From Peronospora farinosa (Eukaryota > Oomycota > Peronosporomycetes > Peronosporales > Peronosporaceae), in NCBI GenBank assembly GCA_947646735.1, contig CANTFK010000862.1, positions 1 through 64,000 of the forward strand: a stretch of 64,000 nt of DNA, in the 5' to 3' direction. Within the stretch, counting starts at the first letter, position 1. Every line of letters starts with the position of its first letter. The position numbers were made by a program, and so were the translations under genes. The notes below the pieces were generated by a model, which was not told where the DNA came from, did not search any database, and saw only the letters and a program-made list of their open reading frames with translations. Of this stretch, positions 43,572 to 54,957 are shown in pieces.

Positions 43572-44038
43572 TGGCACTTCCTGATACTTATTCCTGTCCT
43601 GGTCATAGTGCTACTGACGAGATATGAGTGATTCTACAATTGTTCAATAAAGTTGATGGTGAATAGGATGTACAGCGTTGCATGTCTTTGCCTTTGAGCT
43701 CACGTTCATGTCCTACAAGCAATTGATGGGGCACCTTTTGTCTACAAATATATGGATCATCATCTTGATTATCGGTACGCTGGCTTTATTCGGATTAAAT
43801 TACTGTTTCCATCTCATATCATTATGTATTGCGACATCTTTCAACTATCATTAATTACATATGGTACTACAAGTTCAAGTGCAAGAGTGAACGTCATGTT
43901 CGCCAATCTCAGAAGACGTGTTGAAGACAGTGGACAACAGCATGATGTAAACCACATCAATAGTCATTCACTTTCCAACTGTCAGATCCCTTTTGACTTG
44001 TACAAAGTATTGCGTTGAAGTGCAAAATAAAAGTCACC

Positions 44039-44053
44039 TTCATTTTTGAATTT
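44039..44053 (+). promoter_or_regulatory. Oomycete initiator plus flanking promoter region motif
   Basis: TTCATTTTTGAATTT, ten bases before the ATG at 44063, is the best match in the window to the oomycete initiator (GCTCATTYYNCAWTTT). It predicts a 5' UTR of only about 10-20 nt and supports 44063 as the start. Confidence 0.55.
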
Positions 44054-44062
44054 ACCGCCTTG

Positions 44063-47000
44063 ATGGAAGAAGACTCTTCCTCGCTCCGCGTAACAACCGC
44101 GTCTCCGTCCGCGCCGCCATCCAGTGGCATGCTGTCACCACGAAACGAGTTTTTTGTATCTCAACGTGCCGCTGCAGACCTTGAACTCAGTCGCCTCGAT
44201 ACATTATCACTAGAAGAGCAAGAAATTCTGGCCAATATCCAAGAGCTTCAGCTTCAGCTCATGCAACTTCGTGCTGAAGAAGAGGCAGAAAGTGATAAAG
44301 ACACGACAGATAAAGCAGTCAGCTCTAGTGGTGGCCATCAGCTTATCGTCGTGTCTAATAATCTGCCCGTGATTTTGGAACGTCAGCCGCAGACTGGACG
44401 ATGGAAAGCCACGAAAACAACAGGCGGTTTAGATAAACTCATGTGTTTAACGGGTGTGCGAGCCGAGATGAGCTTTTTGTGGGTTGGATGGGTAGGCCAA
44501 CACATTCCCAAAAGTGAGCACGAGGCTGTACGTCGCTTACTACTGCAGCATAATTGTTTACCGGTGTTTTTATCATCTGAAGTCGCTTGTAGACATACAG
44601 GCTTCTCATCAGAAGTATTATGGTCATTATTTCATTATGTCTCAGAACCTGCGCCCTTTATGTTGACTGCTGGAAACAATTCGAGCTTTCAATCGACAAA
44701 ACGATTCAACAAACAAGATTGGCGAGCTTATGAGTCAGCAAATGAAAGTTTTGCTGATGCGATTGCTGAGATATACAATGAAGGAGACTCTGTGTGGGTA
44801 CATGACTATCATCTGATGCTACTGCCGTCGCTGCTGCGTCAACGTATCCCACTGTGTCGGATTGGATGGTTCTTGCACACGCCATTTCCAGCATCGGACG
44901 TATACTGTCGTCTGCCTGTGCGTTCTCAGCTGCTGACAGGAGTTTTGCAGGCAGATCTTCTGGGCTTCCAGACTTTTGACTATGAACGTCATTTTCTGTC
45001 AACATGTCATCGACTTCTAGGCGTCGAGTGTTCGCACAAAGGCGTCCGCAGTACTCTCGCTGATCGAGAACATTTTACATCGATTGGCGTGTTTCCTATT
45101 GGAATCAGTCTGGAACCATTTGCGCGAACAGCATCCAGTCTATCGACGCTCAATCGAGTGAACGAATTGCACGATAAATTTGGCGGGAAACGCATCATTT
45201 TAGGAATTGATCGACTTGATAACATTAAAGGAATACCGCATAAAATGCTCGCGATGGAAATGCTTCTAGACCGTTTTCCAGAGTGGCAGCACAATGTCGT
45301 ATTAGTGCAGATTGGCATCTCGTCGCGTTCTGAAGTAGTTGACAGCAAGACCAGTGGCGCAACCGGCAAAAACGACAAGACTCGGCAACCCAGTGTCAGC
45401 AACTCAAGTGGAGAGAACAAAACTGCAGTTCCTCGATCACCCTCGTATCCGATTATTGGAACGAGGAACTCTGCTGGTAGTGACAGTCCAATTAAAGGTC
45501 TGTCAGAATCTCCGCCAATCGATGCGAGTCCAGTTGCAGCTGGAAAGGGCAGTAATTTCGGGGAAGACGCCTGCCACCAACTCGAAATGAGCTCGCACAG
45601 CTATCACAATATTGTAACTCAAGTGAACCAAATTGTGGGGCGTATCAACGGCATTTTTGGCACTCTGGACTACGCACCGATTCACTTTATCCAGCAACAA
45701 GCGACTTTGCATGAAGAATTATGTGCGCTTTACGATCTGGCTGATGTTTGTCTGGTGACCTCTACGCGCGATGGAATGAATTTAGTGTCTCACGAGTTTA
45801 TTGTTTGCCAGCAACATTTCATGCGTAACAAGGATGAACGTAAGAAAGCTGCTCGTGCGGCCGCGGGAGGATCTAGTAGCAGTAGCGTTAGGACTGATGG
45901 CGGATCAACCTCTGATCATATGGTCGGAAAGTCTGAAGAAGTTGGTAGCTCGATCGTAGCTGGAGAAGATGCAACGAAGGATGGAGTGCTTTCTGCAATT
46001 TCGTCTCCACGGCAATCGTCAGCTTCTGTGCTGACGGATTGGAAAGGTGAAGATGGCGGACCTGGTGTGCTGGTAGTGAGCGAGTTTGCAGGCTGCTCGC
46101 AGTCGCTAAGTGGCGCGATGGTCATTAACCCATGGAATACAGAAGATGTAGCGCTGAGTATTCACCAAGCTTTGAGTATGTGTCGTACCGAGCGCGAGAT
46201 CCGTCAGCAAAAGCTTTATCGCTATGTTTCATCGAATACTGCTACAGCGTGGGGGAAACAGTTTTTGCAAGAGCTTGGTGAAGCTGTAGAGAAAAATCGT
46301 AAATCATCAACTCAGCTACCGAAGCTCGACAAGAAGAATATTGTGCAAGCCTATCGGAGCGCACATAATCGTGTGATCATCTTGGATTATGATCGAACTC
46401 TGATACCACAGCACTCTCTTCTTCCACTTGCTGCGGTCGGACCCAATTTCAAGTCGCTACTTGATGCACTTACTGCCGATGAGCGCAACACAGTGTTTAT
46501 TGTCAGTGGCCGTGAGCGTAAATTCCTTGAGACCTGGTTGAACGGCGTGCGCGTCGGTGTTGCAGCAGAGGACGGTTTCTTCTATCGTATGAATCTGAGT
46601 AACACGCGCGAGCGGTGGAAAACCATGAGCAAATTTCAGTACGACGTGGCAGCCACCCGATCTGGAGGGAGTACCGCCGGGGCTGGAGTGGGTAGTGTAA
46701 ATGGTGGTAGCTTGGATGCTTCTTACTCAAGCGATGCTCACAGCATGATGCATATGAGCATGGGCAGTTTTCCGACGTATGCGCAGCATGCTTCTGCCCC
46801 GGGACCAACTGATACTGGCGATGGTGCACCACTCACGGGTGGAAGTATTGCTCCGACGGACGGACTGCCTTCATTTGACGGAGATGATATGTCTTGGAAG
46901 GACTTAGTGCTGCCGACAATGCTGATGTTTACAGATAGAACACCAGGGAGCTATATTGAAGACAAGGAGAGCTCATTGACGTGGCACTATGGCGACGCTG

Positions 47001-47905
47001 ATCCCCATTTTGGCAGCTGGCAGGCAAAGGACTTACAGATCAGATTAGAGCGGCAGCTTATTGGTACAGCACTGGAAGTCTACCAAGGGCATATGTCCGT
47101 CAGCGTTGAGCACGAGGGATGCACGAAAACTCGCGTCCTTGAGGGTATTCTGAAGCATTTGTCGCTCCCTGACCAGATTGCTAAGAAGAGTAACCACGAA
47201 GTTGATTTCGTCCTGTGCGTTTGCGACGACGTGACCGATGACCAAATGTTTCAAACGTTGAACACCCTAGTTGTGGAGTCTAATGAACGTCACAACGAAA
47301 GAAAACGAAAAGAGGAGCAAGCGGCGGTGAATGAACGGATTCGCCGGAATTCAATAGCGATGGGCAATCCTATCCCCGCCCAGTTACATGCACAACCAGT
47401 GCCATCCGCTGCTCACGTGTCAAAGGCAAAACCCCGCATGCCAAGACCTAGAATTGGTAGTGGCATCACGGATGAATTGGAGCCGATCAAAAAGCTGAAA
47501 GGTGGAATGAAGAAGCGCAATCAAAGTGGACAGTTGATAGGGGCTGCAGCCGCTACTGTGCGAGGTCACGAAGACTACTCAACGGACGACGATGACGAGT
47601 TGGATGTAGGCGAATATTTGGACGACGATGACAACAAAGTAGCTTTCAGGCGCTTGCAAAAGGTGCCAGTGCAACTTGCAGAAAACGTGGCAATGTTTGC
47701 CGTAGTAGTTGGTCCAGATGTGCAACATAGCGGAGGCCGTCATGCCTGTTCTTTTGCAGTGGACTCATTAGCAGACGTGCGAAAGGTGCTCAAAGATTTT
47801 GTTGACGAAAGTCGCAGAGAAGGGCTGGGGCCAGGGCCAGACACTACCGGCCCAATCCCATCTTTCTTGGCAACAGGAGGAGATTCAGGCGCAACACCAC
47901 CCTAA
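44063..47905 (+). CDS. Trehalose-6-phosphate synthase/phosphatase fusion
   Basis: Single exon, about 1280 aa, ATG at 44063. It would make trehalose 6-phosphate from UDP-glucose and glucose 6-phosphate, then dephosphorylate it. The GT20 half (about 95-720) has MSFLWVGWVG, VWVHDYHLMLLPSLLR, IGWFLHTPFPASDVYCRLP, IDRLDNIKGIPHK and STRDGMNLVSHEFI. The phosphatase half (about 755-1270) has the HAD motif as DYDRTL (usually DYDGTL) at about residue 775 and CDDVTDD (usually GDDxSDE) at about residue 1054. The key Asp residues remain but neighbours are changed. The usual VVSNRLPV near the start is VVSNNLPV, replacing a conserved Arg. Two long Ser-rich insertions (about 435-520 and 605-670) interrupt the GT20 domain. 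A separate canonical TPP lies at 54958-56137. Confidence 0.93.
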   Translation: MEEDSSSLRVTTASPSAPPSSGMLSPRNEFFVSQRAAADLELSRLDTLSLEEQEILANIQELQLQLMQLRAEEEAESDKDTTDKAVSSSGGHQLIVVSNNLPVILERQPQTGRWKATKTTGGLDKLMCLTGVRAEMSFLWVGWVGQHIPKSEHEAVRRLLLQHNCLPVFLSSEVACRHTGFSSEVLWSLFHYVSEPAPFMLTAGNNSSFQSTKRFNKQDWRAYESANESFADAIAEIYNEGDSVWVHDYHLMLLPSLLRQRIPLCRIGWFLHTPFPASDVYCRLPVRSQLLTGVLQADLLGFQTFDYERHFLSTCHRLLGVECSHKGVRSTLADREHFTSIGVFPIGISLEPFARTASSLSTLNRVNELHDKFGGKRIILGIDRLDNIKGIPHKMLAMEMLLDRFPEWQHNVVLVQIGISSRSEVVDSKTSGATGKNDKTRQPSVSNSSGENKTAVPRSPSYPIIGTRNSAGSDSPIKGLSESPPIDASPVAAGKGSNFGEDACHQLEMSSHSYHNIVTQVNQIVGRINGIFGTLDYAPIHFIQQQATLHEELCALYDLADVCLVTSTRDGMNLVSHEFIVCQQHFMRNKDERKKAARAAAGGSSSSSVRTDGGSTSDHMVGKSEEVGSSIVAGEDATKDGVLSAISSPRQSSASVLTDWKGEDGGPGVLVVSEFAGCSQSLSGAMVINPWNTEDVALSIHQALSMCRTEREIRQQKLYRYVSSNTATAWGKQFLQELGEAVEKNRKSSTQLPKLDKKNIVQAYRSAHNRVIILDYDRTLIPQHSLLPLAAVGPNFKSLLDALTADERNTVFIVSGRERKFLETWLNGVRVGVAAEDGFFYRMNLSNTRERWKTMSKFQYDVAATRSGGSTAGAGVGSVNGGSLDASYSSDAHSMMHMSMGSFPTYAQHASAPGPTDTGDGAPLTGGSIAPTDGLPSFDGDDMSWKDLVLPTMLMFTDRTPGSYIEDKESSLTWHYGDADPHFGSWQAKDLQIRLERQLIGTALEVYQGHMSVSVEHEGCTKTRVLEGILKHLSLPDQIAKKSNHEVDFVLCVCDDVTDDQMFQTLNTLVVESNERHNERKRKEEQAAVNERIRRNSIAMGNPIPAQLHAQPVPSAAHVSKAKPRMPRPRIGSGITDELEPIKKLKGGMKKRNQSGQLIGAAAATVRGHEDYSTDDDDELDVGEYLDDDDNKVAFRRLQKVPVQLAENVAMFAVVVGPDVQHSGGRHACSFAVDSLADVRKVLKDFVDESRREGLGPGPDTTGPIPSFLATGGDSGATPP

Positions 47906-47950
47906 GATCAATTTATATTTCCCGTGGCGTACATGTTTGCACTTAGACCT

Positions 47951-49540
47951 TTACAGGAGGTCGTAAAAGAAATCGAGCCCTGTGCAACAGTAAGTAAGTG
48001 TGAATCCACAATTTCCTTTGACGCCAAACAAATGACAACATATATACATACCTTGTCCAAGCTCCCAAATCGCAACCCCCACACCGTAAGCCTTGTATAG
48101 CTTCAAACGGTCTTGCAGGAATTGCAGACATGGAAAGAAAACAACATGACGGCTACCCGTTTCCGCAGTGTACGTGTGTTGACACTCCTTTGATCATCGA
48201 CACAATAACCAACCATACAGAAAGCTTGTCAGATATATAGGAAACATTACTAGGACTACATGTAGTCGTACATGTGCAGCTGCATCCCATCGAATTTTCG
48301 CCACATCGTTATCGTTCAACACTTGAATGTAAGAGCTTCCCGTGATCGCCTCTACACGAAGCAACACACCATTGTTAATACGGCAAAGCCAGCGTTAATC
48401 CAAACACCTTCACCACTTCCTACCAGTATTATCATAGCCGTAAAACGGAAGTCCCATTAGTATTCGTTGCCGCTCCATCGGCGACATTTTCTCAAGCGTC
48501 TTTTTCAGCCATGGATAGGGCGCGTTTGGCCCTGGTATACTAAAATCATACGCATTCATGGAAAAACGGTGCACTAACGGTGCCAACTTGTTGAAAAGCT
48601 CGTGCGTCACAGGCATCTCACCCTAATATCAAATTCACAACGACCAGTTAGCAGCGAACTAAAAGGAAGATCCATCACCGATTGCCTTACGTCCTTTGAA
48701 CTTCTAGACAACACAAGGATCAGCAACTTATCCGCTGCTCGAAAGGCCCGAGCCATTTGCTGCAGCATATCCAACGTCCGTTCCATCACTGGAATCTCAA
48801 ACACTATTCCATCAAAGTCATGCTCATCCGTCAACGTCAGCAACTTGGAAATAATCAGCGGATCATCCTCCACACTGATATGGTTGCGCTCATAGACGAC
48901 ACGAGGTAGCACTGCAGGACCTTCTTCCTCTACTTTTTCCCCTTCAGCCCCATTTTTAATATCCTGAACCCACTGCCGGTCGATGTCGTGTGTACCTGTG
49001 ATGATCGGTACATGGTCAGGGTCTTCACGCACTTGTAGCCATACGGGCGAGATGTACGTAAACTTAGTACGAAACCGTTTGGCCATGTCGTAGCCTCGAC
49101 TGTTCCATGGTGTCACATAGCCGAGTGTCTCGCCTCTGAAGTTTTTCAGGACATTACTGGCAGTTTGTGCATGTTCCTGCAGGATGAGCGTTGGGTTGAG
49201 TTTTGTTGTCACGAGACCTCGATCCCAGACAGAAAGAACGCCCGCGCTAACGTCCTTCACCTCAGCTGCACATTCCAAACCGTCACATTCCACTTCCACC
49301 AGATCTTCGTGCTTGACAACGTCCAACTGCAGCAGTAGGAACATTTAGCAAGTCAAAACGAAGGCAATTGATACAATCAGATATAGAAACACCTACGTTC
49401 GAGTTGGAAACCAAGTTGAAGTCGTCCTTGTACTCATTATCTTTTACTTCATCCATAGTGTCGTCATTTGACACGCTTCGAGCGTACGCACTATAGTCTA
49501 TAGCCAGCAGAAGTACCAAGAAACACACCCTTAGCGCCAT
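47951..49540 (-). CDS. CHID1-like GH18 (chitinase-domain) protein, secreted
   Basis: Six exons on the minus strand: 49540-49397, 49326-48691, 48622-48424, 48351-48272, 48187-48052 and 47979-47951. All are in phase and give 407 aa, close to human CHID1. A signal peptide (MALRVCFLVLLLAIDYSAYA) precedes SVWDRGLVTTKL, LGYVTPWNSRGYDMAKRF, FTYISPVWLQVRED and GTHDIDRQWVQDIKNG. Next come DFDGIVFEIPV (the position of the GH18 catalytic DxxDxDxE motif), PGPNAPYPWLKKTLEKM, ILMGLPFYGYD and, at the end, [21 protein letters not shown] (split by the last intron). As in animal CHID1, the strict GH18 catalytic motif is not present, so it is probably a carbohydrate-binding or non-chitinolytic secretory/lysosomal protein. 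The 29-nt last exon is fixed by the family's conserved C-terminus. Confidence 0.88.
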
Positions 49541-50560
49541 GAATAGCGTTGTCTTTATCGTATCAATATTTGATGGACAACATCTGATTGGTTAAATTTG
49601 AAGGTGTTCTACATTTACAGACGCAACACGACAATTCTACCACTACGGTAGTATAATACTATACTTGATATAATAGTTTACTACGCTGCCCAGCATACGC
49701 ATTTTACCCAAAATAAGCTGTACAAGTTAATGATGCATCCGGTGCAAATTGGACCGCACATGCCAAGTAGTTGCATGGACTTTCAGTTCTTTGAGCTATG
49801 GTACTAGAATTTGTGAGTCCAAACATGGTTTGGTGCCTATTTCGTTTAGTGTATACGCTATCAAAAGGAGCATCTGCTTCAAGTACTACCTTTTCAGATG
49901 CTCAACGCTTCGGCAGCCTTCGTTAGGAACAAGTCTCTACTTCAGATGAAAAAACCTTCGTCCATGCTCAGATGCACTGCAATCACAGTGTGTTGCAAAG
50001 CCCCTATGACTAGCATTGATGTTTTAAAAGTGGTCGGACCAAGGGCGTGACCATTATGAGTTTGCCAAAGTGCATTCACACCAGTCAGCCATCGTCTACC
50101 TCGTAGCAACTACTAAAGGGGGTATGCTGAAGAAGTGCCGTTAGAACTAGTAATGACGATACACGCACACTCATCAGTTGCCAGCTTCTACAAAGGACAA
50201 AGAGTACCTCCACCTCGAACGATGCACTTGACTTGATACACGATCGACACGACACGTATCCTTATCGGCAGGGGTCAATGAGAATCGATTGATACCACCG
50301 GCAAGTCAAGACACCTAGGAGCTTTTTGTTAATTAGGGTAAAAATTCACCGGCCCGTCGTCGTTTTGGTTCTGGTCACGAGCTAATGCATGCGCATGCTT
50401 TGTTCAAGACGAGTGCCGCGAGGGCTTTGTTCTCAGATAGTAAACATACGCTTTACCGTGTGTGCTAAAACGCTTCATTCTCAACCGAGTCTTACCATTC
50501 TTACCAGCCATTTGTCATTCTACTGTCAACTGCACACTTCGGAATTGTTGATCTACTTCA
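49541..50560. other. Intergenic, about 1 kb
   Basis: No gene recognised. Near the 3' end, GTCATTCTACTGTCAAC (about 50513) resembles an initiator for the downstream START/FYVE-like gene. Confidence 0.45.
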
Positions 50561-51775
50561 ATGACACTTCGTCAAAGCAGTTTCAGCACCGGCTCGGACA
50601 AAATCATTTATCGAAGCTCCTCGGTTCCAGCACAGATGACCTCACCACGTAAAATGCACTCGAACTTTAGTTCCAGCAGCAGTTCATGCAGATCCACTTT
50701 CGACACGACCAGTTTTACGAATGGCAAGGAGGAAGATAACATACTATTGGCGCTAGCCACAAACGCCCGTGACAAAGTGGAGCACGCTCGATGCGTGTTT
50801 GCAACTGCAGGATGGAAAGGACGAAAGGAAGGTCAAGGCACACGCGTGTTCGACCGGAAGTCAACACCAGGAGTTTACGATGTTGCAGCATCTACGTCTC
50901 TGCCTTGCAGTGTCGATGAATTTTTGGAAGTATTTTCCAGCCGCAATCGCGACGACTTTAATGCTACCATGGTGGCTCTTGCAGGTGATGCTTTCTCTTA
51001 TGCATTCACACTACGCGAAGTGCCCATGGCGTCGATGAACACGCATTTGACCATCAAGCGCATGCAGTTTTTGGGCTCTATTCCGCTTGTTTCCAGTGCC
51101 AAGACGGTTGAATTTCTTGACTACATCGACTTTAACTACAAGACACGCACTGCGGTCCGAATATTACAGACGTTGACATGTGATCAAGCTGGGCGCCTCA
51201 TTGTTGGCGGAGACGTATTTGCTGGCTACTTGCTATCGGAGCAAGTGAAATTGCATCAGACGTCTGTCTTTTACTTCGGATCACACACAATGGCTTTAGA
51301 TAAATTGAAAGCCAAAGGAATTGTGAAGGCCACGTTTAAAGCTGCAACCGCATGTGAGGCCACGGCCCACGCCTTGTTAAAGTTGGCCAATCTGGTCCCA
51401 AAAGTTTGTAAGATTGCGATCCGGAGACGCTTGGGTGCCGCGTACACTGTTAATTCTGCTGCTAACGTTGTCAATGAAAGATGCTCCGGCTGTGGAAAGC
51501 TAATGAAGGAGTCGCTACTGCGAAAGAAGTACGTCTGCTATTTATGTTGCCACCATACGTGCAGCTCTTGCTCCAAGCCGCAGGATGTCGAAGTGCTGAT
51601 TGGTGTTAGCAAACGCCAACGCGTTTGCTGCATGTGCATCGCGGCCGCACGTCATCGAGCTTTCAATACCGAATACCAGCTTGAAGACGGACCAATGCAT
51701 CATTTGCGTGCCGCCTCGAGCACTGCCTCGTTGAGCCGCACTGATCCAACGACCCCATCGCGTGTACTGCATTAG
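50561..51775 (+). CDS. START-like protein with FYVE-related zinc finger
   Basis: Single exon, 404 aa, ATG at 50561. Residues about 80-270 look like a START lipid-binding domain (TPGVYDVAASTSLPCSVDEF, VEFLDYIDFNYKTRTAVRIL). The C-terminal zinc finger (about 307-360) has paired cysteines CSGCGK, CYLCCHHTCSSCS and VCCMC, which matches a degenerate FYVE/RING-like finger and lacks the usual R+HHCR basic patch. The tail is Ser/Thr-rich. It belongs to the same large oomycete family as the START-FYVE protein at 20522. The likely role is lipid-dependent membrane recruitment, by family analogy only. Confidence 0.75.
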   Translation: MTLRQSSFSTGSDKIIYRSSSVPAQMTSPRKMHSNFSSSSSSCRSTFDTTSFTNGKEEDNILLALATNARDKVEHARCVFATAGWKGRKEGQGTRVFDRKSTPGVYDVAASTSLPCSVDEFLEVFSSRNRDDFNATMVALAGDAFSYAFTLREVPMASMNTHLTIKRMQFLGSIPLVSSAKTVEFLDYIDFNYKTRTAVRILQTLTCDQAGRLIVGGDVFAGYLLSEQVKLHQTSVFYFGSHTMALDKLKAKGIVKATFKAATACEATAHALLKLANLVPKVCKIAIRRRLGAAYTVNSAANVVNERCSGCGKLMKESLLRKKYVCYLCCHHTCSSCSKPQDVEVLIGVSKRQRVCCMCIAAARHRAFNTEYQLEDGPMHHLRAASSTASLSRTDPTTPSRVLH

Positions 51776-51931
51776 GTCAACACAAGAGAGAAGTGATAGA
51801 AGCAACGTGGTATCTAGTATACAGAACTAACAAGTGTAACATGTTAGCTTAAACGTGATTGAAAGAGAGCAGTAATTCGATAAGACTATGCTAGTGTTAG
51901 ATGTTTGGATACATGGAGCTTCGACCTCTCC

Positions 51932-53275
51932 TTATTGTGCAGTAGGAATTTCAACCCATACAAGGGAGGTGGCCACCAGCGCGTACGCAGTGAGTAGCAT
52001 CGAGCCCTCGAGCCAATTGGACTTGCCATCAGCAATAATGGCGTACACGATAATGATCGACATGAGATAGATGAGGATTTCGAATTGAGGGAATGCCAGT
52101 GACATTTCGCGGTCCATGAACCAGCCAGAGATCACGACAACGGGAACCACAAAAAGAGACACCTGCGTTGCTGATCCCACTGCGACGCCCATTGCGAGCT
52201 CCATTTTGTTGTTCAATGCCACCTTGACGGCCGTCACGTGCTCCACAGCGTTTCCCACGACCGGCAACAGGATGATGCCGATAAATGACTTGCTCAAGTG
52301 CATTTGCTCGGCAAAACCGTCAATGGAATCGACGAGGAACTCGGAGAACATGGCTACGAGCAGGGTTGCTGTAAGCAGCACCGTCGCGCTGGCTCGCGCG
52401 GATAGCGCCACGACCTCCTCGGATTCGCAGTGTTCGTCTTCAAAAAAGTCAGCGTGCGTCTTAAGCTGGAAGAAGAGCAGCTGCAAGTACATGAAGAGCA
52501 AGAAGGCGGCAGCGATGCGCGACAATATGAGTGTGTTGGCCACACGGATTTCCTCCGAGTCGTGGTCCGAGAAGTAGAAGATGTAACTGGGTAGCAGCAT
52601 GGCAAAGCTGGCCAACATAAGCAGCGACGAGTTGGCGCTAGCACCAACGGCATTGAATGAGTTCTCCTTGTTTCGCACACCACCGGCGATAAATGCACAT
52701 CCCAGTACGAGCAGTAGATTGGACAGCACTGAGCCGATAAGAGAGCTTTGCACTACACTGATCTCACCCGCTTGGAGTGCGAAAAGAGCGACGATGACTT
52801 CCACGGCGTTGCCAAATGTAGCGTTCACGAGTCCACCGATTGTCTCACCCGTGTGGAAAGCCAGTGACTCCGTAGCTTCACCCAATAAATTGGCAAGCGG
52901 GATCATGACGATAAAGTTAAAGATAAAGATCCAAAGCTCACTCCAGCCTCCAAACGATGCCCAGATCGCCAATGGTGCTGCAAGTAGCAAAAGGTTGAGT
53001 GGCTGTTCCTTGATCATTGCATAGATAGCCCAGGCGTCCTCTTTGATCGTAAGCGCCGTGTCATTGCCGTCGTTATCGGCGGTACTTGTTCCCAAAGATA
53101 CTCCTGCTTGGTAGCTAGTGTTGCCGTTAACATGGCCATTGCTGCCATTATGATTGTTAGTATTGGGAAGCAACGACGTGTGTTCACTTGGGAATTTGCG
53201 TACGCGAGAGTTCCCGCCCTCACTTTCGCACGTTCGGGAGCGCCGAATGGACGCAAGAGCCTGCGCTGTATGCAT
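51932..53275 (-). CDS. CAX: Vacuolar-type Ca2+(cation)/H+ exchanger, CAX family
   Basis: Intronless, 447 aa, ATG at 53275-53273. It has about eleven hydrophobic helices in two halves. Each half carries the CAX signature with the GNAVE motif: NATFGNAVEVIVALFALQAG in the first, LLPVVGNAVEHVTAVKVALN in the second. These form the ion-binding site. An acidic stretch (FFEDEHCESEEVV) lies between the halves, as in yeast VCX1 and plant CAX proteins. The N-terminal ~90 residues are cytosolic, Ser/Asn-rich and could be autoinhibitory. Function: moves Ca2+ or other divalent cations into the vacuole in exchange for protons. Confidence 0.96.
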   Translation of the reverse strand: MHTAQALASIRRSRTCESEGGNSRVRKFPSEHTSLLPNTNNHNGSNGHVNGNTSYQAGVSLGTSTADNDGNDTALTIKEDAWAIYAMIKEQPLNLLLLAAPLAIWASFGGWSELWIFIFNFIVMIPLANLLGEATESLAFHTGETIGGLVNATFGNAVEVIVALFALQAGEISVVQSSLIGSVLSNLLLVLGCAFIAGGVRNKENSFNAVGASANSSLLMLASFAMLLPSYIFYFSDHDSEEIRVANTLILSRIAAAFLLFMYLQLLFFQLKTHADFFEDEHCESEEVVALSARASATVLLTATLLVAMFSEFLVDSIDGFAEQMHLSKSFIGIILLPVVGNAVEHVTAVKVALNNKMELAMGVAVGSATQVSLFVVPVVVISGWFMDREMSLAFPQFEILIYLMSIIIVYAIIADGKSNWLEGSMLLTAYALVATSLVWVEIPTAQ

Positions 53276-54957
53276 CTTCTTGGAGTTGTGACTGACGTCA
53301 AGCTGGTTTGGTTGTGTGACGTGTTCGAGGCCGCCGACAAAGTCGTCTATGGTGTAGATCTGAGGCGTTGTGTCCTAGGGTCGGCTATCGAATATACTGA
53401 CGTTCAGTATACCGCAATGGTTCCGATTTCAAGACCGGATCATATGAAAAAAATATATATGCTCGTTTAGTCTGCGTCGCTTTTATTGGGCGAAACCATC
53501 GAACAAAAATGATCCATTACGTTTGAGCTAGATACAGCAAGAAAACGAATGTTAATCAAGGCAACAAATCCCTGAAATTTATTGTTCGCAGCTGTAGGTG
53601 ACCTTGATACCGTGTCCACCCGCCTGGTGCCACTCCACACACACACAGCACTTTTCGTCTTCCATCATGTCAATGCTAGCAAAAAGGCTATTCGAGATCA
53701 GACATATATGTACATGCTCGGGAGGGGGGGGGGCAGACTGCAAATTAACTACTGGTACGAATTAATCTTATGAATTAGCCGTCTCACGTACAATCGACCA
53801 AAATGACACTATAAGATTCTATAACTGGACGCTTTTCAATGCACGAAAAGCTTCATGGACTTGACAATGCTCCGATTCGTCTCGCCACTTTTTAGATTCT
53901 ACTTTCCATAGCGCGTGAAAACGAAATTGTGATTGATATCTTTATGTAAACTTGCAACGCGACAGCACCGCTGCACTCCGCTAGAAGGGAGTAAAATTCT
54001 AAACTAGACACATGAGGGCATCTCGACGACATAGTGCAGGAGTTGAATGCTGTCCCTGTCAAGTGGTTAGTTTTTTCCTGAATGCAAAGTACATGACCCC
54101 TCTATAGATGAAAGCGCTGCAACGGAAAAGACGGCAGTGCGTCTTTCCAGCGATGTAGCGGGGAGTGTCGTAGCGAGTGGTTCGATAGCAGGTAATGAAG
54201 CTGGAGGAGCCGAGCGGCGACAAAAAGACCCGTGCTGACAGCTCATAGGATAAAGGCAAGGTATTTTGGTTCTTGTGCAGATGTGCACCGCAAACACAAA
54301 CGTACAAAGCTGTCAGATGATGATGCGGTAGGTATAAAGAAGGCTGGCTTGCCTTAGCAGCAGTGCAATTCTCGCCAACTATTAAGGACTTGCGAGCTTT
54401 TGGTGCCCGAATAGCTCGCTGTCGAACGCGCGCAACAAGTGCCGCTATTACGGCCAATTCGGTTTAAAGGATGCCGAAATGCCAGTCAGAGTAAGTTCTA
54501 CTACCAAAGCATTTATCATTTCAAGAAACAACAAAAACGATGTAAGGACGGTATGTTGAGTCAGTGGACCAACTTGTAGTCAAAGTGATCATTGCTCTTT
54601 TCGTCGTTCTTGGAAGATTCAATCACTTGGTGGGCACGACTCTTCGCTGGACGATTCTTCGTGGACTTTGACGGGAACGGTCGAGACATTTGCTTTTACT
54701 ATACGAAGACCATGGAACAGTACCGAACACTAGGGTATATACAGTCGACGGCGGGCTCTGATTGGCTACAAAGGCAAGGGCCACGACTTGCACCGTTTAC
54801 AAGCATTCTCAACTACTCCGGCCAAGCGACCAGCACAACCTCAAGCGTTTGCATAGTCAGTAGCAGAACGCGCACGTGTTGGCAGCGTCAGTCTATTGGC
54901 ATCATATCGAGAATACAAGCTCACGACTCGTCTAGAGCCCGCAGACCTTGATACTTG
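53276..54957. other. Long intergenic region
   Basis: About 1.7 kb without a recognisable gene. Open frames at 54059-54457 (minus) and 54592-54951 (plus) show no known motif. A run of about 11 G lies near 53726-53736. Confidence 0.4.

Noticed and set aside
54059..54951. Open frames on both strands before the TPP gene as possible extra TPP exons or a small gene
   Set aside because: The TPP coding start is well explained by the exon at 54958-55015; neither frame shows conserved motifs.
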